From: Clostridium sp. 28_17
GTDB lineage: Bacteria; Bacillota; Clostridia; TANB77; CAG-508
Assembly (NCBI GenBank): GCA_001916065.1
Contig: MNRS01000006.1
Span: forward strand, 1-19,320
Direction of reading: 5' to 3'
DNA length: 19,320 bases
Part shown: positions 17,350 through 19,320 of the stretch, piece by piece
How the letters are laid out: the number at the start of each line of letters is the position of its first letter
How positions within the stretch are numbered: the stretch's first letter is position 1
Position numbers and translations under genes: made by a program
Notes under the pieces: generated by a model
The model's database searches: none
Told to the model about the DNA's origin: nothing
What the model saw: only the letters and a program-made list of their open reading frames with translations

Positions 17350-19077
17350 ATGAAAAAATTTTTTAGGCTATTCTCAGTATTTATACTGAGTATTGCAATA
17401 TTTGGTCTAACAAAAAGTGTTAAAGCGAATAGTATTAATAAAATATCAATGGATATTTATGTTAATAGTAACGGTGATGCAACGATTTCTGAAATTTGGG
17501 ATTGTAATGCGACTCAAGGTACAGAAATTTATCATCCTTATTATAATTTAGGAAATTCAACAATTAAAAATCTTTCTGTATCTGAAAATAACACAACATA
17601 TCAAACTTTGTCTAGTTGGTCAACATCTTCTTCTCTTGAAAATAAGGCTTATAAATGTGGTATAAATAAGGTTTCAAATGGTGTTGAATTATGTTGGGGT
17701 ATAAGCGAATATGGCAGTCATACATATACTGTAAAGTATAACATTACTGATTTTGTTGCTAACTTAACAGATTCACAAATGATATATTGGACTCTTATTC
17801 CTAAAGATTTTTCAAATCCTATTGGAAGTGTTTATATTAAGATTCATTCTAATTTTGATATTGAAGATTCAGTTGATGTTTGGGGCTATGGTAATTATGG
17901 TGGTACTGCTTATGTTTATGATGGCTACATTGAGATGCAGTCTGCTGGGCGTTTGGATACTAATGAATATATGACTATTTTGGTTAAGTTTCCACAAGGT
18001 ACTTTCCGTAGTTCTAATTCTTTGAAACATGATTTTGAGCATTATTTTAATATGGCGGAAAACGGTGCTAAGAAATATGCTAAAAAAAGTGGAAGTGATT
18101 TTGGTGATAGATTTGTTGGTGCTTTATCAATTATTGGACTTTTGGTTGCTTTATTTTTTACTGTTTTGTTTACAATTCTTGGTGTAATGAGATCAGAAGG
18201 AGAAAGTAAATTAACTATAAAGAAGGATTCCGCTATTTCGAATCGTGAAATAGAGTATTTTAGAGATATTCCTTGTAATGGTGATATTTTTAGGGCTTAT
18301 TATATTGGTTATTCATACAAGTTATTAAAGAATAGAACTGATATTTTGGGTGCTTTGCTTTTAAAATGGCTTAAAGATTCTCTTATCACTATTGAAAAAA
18401 GGTCAGTTAGTTCTTTGGTTAAGAGAGATAGTGATGTTATAGTTATAAAAAGAGGTAAATTTGATAGTATTACTGATGAAACTGAACAACGTTTATTTAA
18501 GATGATTTCTGATGCTAGTGGCAATGGTGTTTTGGAGAAGAAGGAGTTTGAAAACTGGTGTGATTCTAATTATGATATGATTTTTGGCTGGTTCAAAAAT
18601 GTTATGGATGATGAACGTTATAAACTTGAAAGTGAGGGGTTGATTAATGTTGTTGATACTAAGTATTTGAAATTCTATATTGTTACTACACATGAGGCTA
18701 CTCCTGCTTTGAAACAAGAGGCTTTGGAACTTGCTGGTCTTAAAAAGTTTTTGAAAGAGTATTCTCTTATTGCTAGTAGAGAACCTATTGAGGTTAATTT
18801 GTTTGAGGATTATTTGATTTTTGCTCAGTTAATGGGTATTGCGAAAGAGGTTGCTAAAAACTTTAAGGATGTTTATCCTGATATTATTGAACAGTCTCAT
18901 TTTAATGATTATGATAATATTTCTTTTGTTAATCATTGTATGTCTCATGGTTATTCTGCTGCTCAAAATGGTATGTATAGAGCTTCAAGTTATTCTTCTG
19001 GGGGTGGCGGTTTCTCTTCTGGCGGCGGAGGCGGTGGTTCCTTCGGTGGTGGCGGAGGCGGCGGTGGCTTTCGTTAA
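17350..19077 (+). CDS. DUF2207-type membrane protein with glycine-rich C-terminal tail
   Basis: The 575-residue protein starts at ATG 17350 (Shine-Dalgarno AAAGGGGG). Residues 1-27 form a signal peptide ending in VKA. An extracytoplasmic beta-rich domain follows (ISMDIYVNSNGDATISEIWDC, YTVKYNITDFVA, MIYWTLIPKDFSNPIGSVYIKI), then a membrane helix at about 253-280 (FVGALSIIGLLVALFFTVLF). The cytoplasmic region carries REIEYFRDIPCNGDIFRAYYIGY, ILGALLLKWLKDSLITI and FKMISDASG, typical of the DUF2207 predicted membrane protein family. The C terminus (about 549-575) is a Gly/Ser-rich tail ending in GGGGGGGGFR, also characteristic of this family. Its GC-rich codons come from glycine content. No biochemical function is established for the family. 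It stands alone between a promoter candidate and a terminator. Confidence 0.9.
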   Translation: MKKFFRLFSVFILSIAIFGLTKSVKANSINKISMDIYVNSNGDATISEIWDCNATQGTEIYHPYYNLGNSTIKNLSVSENNTTYQTLSSWSTSSSLENKAYKCGINKVSNGVELCWGISEYGSHTYTVKYNITDFVANLTDSQMIYWTLIPKDFSNPIGSVYIKIHSNFDIEDSVDVWGYGNYGGTAYVYDGYIEMQSAGRLDTNEYMTILVKFPQGTFRSSNSLKHDFEHYFNMAENGAKKYAKKSGSDFGDRFVGALSIIGLLVALFFTVLFTILGVMRSEGESKLTIKKDSAISNREIEYFRDIPCNGDIFRAYYIGYSYKLLKNRTDILGALLLKWLKDSLITIEKRSVSSLVKRDSDVIVIKRGKFDSITDETEQRLFKMISDASGNGVLEKKEFENWCDSNYDMIFGWFKNVMDDERYKLESEGLINVVDTKYLKFYIVTTHEATPALKQEALELAGLKKFLKEYSLIASREPIEVNLFEDYLIFAQLMGIAKEVAKNFKDVYPDIIEQSHFNDYDNISFVNHCMSHGYSAAQNGMYRASSYSSGGGGFSSGGGGGGSFGGGGGGGGFR

Positions 19078-19090
19078 ATTTTATATATTT

Positions 19091-19127
19091 AAAACACAGT
19101 TTGCATATTTTGTGAATTGTGTTTTTT
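19091..19127 (+). terminator. Terminator of the DUF2207-type gene
   Basis: AAAACACA and TGTGTTTT form an 8-bp stem with an internal loop of about 19 nt, followed by TT and preceded by the stop codon 13 nt upstream. Confidence 0.7.
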
Positions 19128-19320
19128 ACATTTCATGGTTTTAAAAGTTGTATTTCACGGTCTTAGGTTGCTATTCACAGTCCGTAATCTGTAACGTCTT
19201 TGAAATTTTTCTTAAAATTTTTACCCAGTTCAAAAAATTAAAGCAACAAAATTAACATAAAAATATAGACACATATAAAAATCAAATATATAATATTTGT
19301 GAACGAAACAAAATTATAAA
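19128..19320. other. AT-rich end of the window with a short degenerate repeat
   Basis: No gene is visible. Three degenerate units of about 21-22 nt follow each other: TTTCATGGTTTTAAAAG, TTTCACGGTCTTAGGTTG and TTCACAGTCCGTAATCTG (about 19131-19190). They could be an insertion-sequence end or protein-binding repeats, but this is not established. Confidence 0.35.

Noticed and set aside
18980..19074. GC-rich end of the DUF2207-type gene considered as another variable cassette
   Set aside because: The GC richness comes from a glycine-rich tail (GGN codons) typical of that family, with none of the cassette flanks.

Overview
The window looks like a low-GC, Gram-positive (Firmicutes/Clostridia-type) chromosome, probably an uncultured gut lineage. 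The AT content is very high, Shine-Dalgarno sites are strong (AGGAGG type), most promoters are sigma-A-like with 17-nt spacers, and rho-independent terminators are frequent. The protein families also fit: pilin-like proteins starting with an ITMVALVVTI helix, an M18 aminopeptidase, a FAD/Rieske oxidoreductase and a DUF2207-type membrane protein with a glycine-rich tail. No RNA polymerase, ribosomal or other species-level marker is present, so placement below phylum is a guess.

Layout. Positions 1-385 (-) hold the 5' part of an Rpn-family PD-(D/E)XK nuclease-like gene, truncated by the window edge. Positions 1125-9611 (-) form a surface-protein operon, transcribed right to left. It starts with a 1812-residue pilin-like repeat protein, followed by three paralogous small exported proteins (about 240-380 residues) that share an N-terminal membrane helix, a VSYT...ALDELY module and a C-terminal YWLGSA...GVRPVI domain of C-type-lectin/FGE-like appearance. 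Positions 10080-11477 (-) encode an M18 aminopeptidase. Positions 11816-13322 (+) encode a FAD oxidoreductase whose Rieske tail is displaced by a 1-nt frameshift. Positions 13638-13961 (+) encode a small unknown protein. Positions 14154-16612 (-) form a compact four-gene unit led by a predicted HExxH metalloprotease. Positions 16694-17219 hold a possible integrase remnant, a 31-codon mini-gene with its own promoter and terminator, and tRNA-Arg(ACG). Positions 17350-19077 (+) encode the DUF2207-type protein.

The most striking part is the surface-protein operon, where two diversification mechanisms appear stacked. First, two of the three small paralogues carry long (GT/AC)n tracts, 20 and 16 units, between their ATG and the membrane helix. 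The reading frames show that the ATG is in frame only when n is a multiple of 3. As assembled, both are out of frame from ATG, which is the pattern expected for slipped-strand phase variation. Second, two of the paralogues contain a 120-bp C-terminal patch flanked by identical 20-nt and 21-nt sequences. These patches are GC-rich (about 50-60 percent in the core), built largely of NNC codons, and differ mainly at first and second codon positions. This resembles variable repeats of a diversity-generating retroelement (DGR) made from an AAC-rich template. No reverse transcriptase or template repeat is in the window, so the DGR would have to act from elsewhere. One gene (2418-3238) carries both features. 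The giant pilin-like protein ends with the same VSYT...ALDxLY module that opens the ectodomain of the small proteins, suggesting that they belong to one surface structure.
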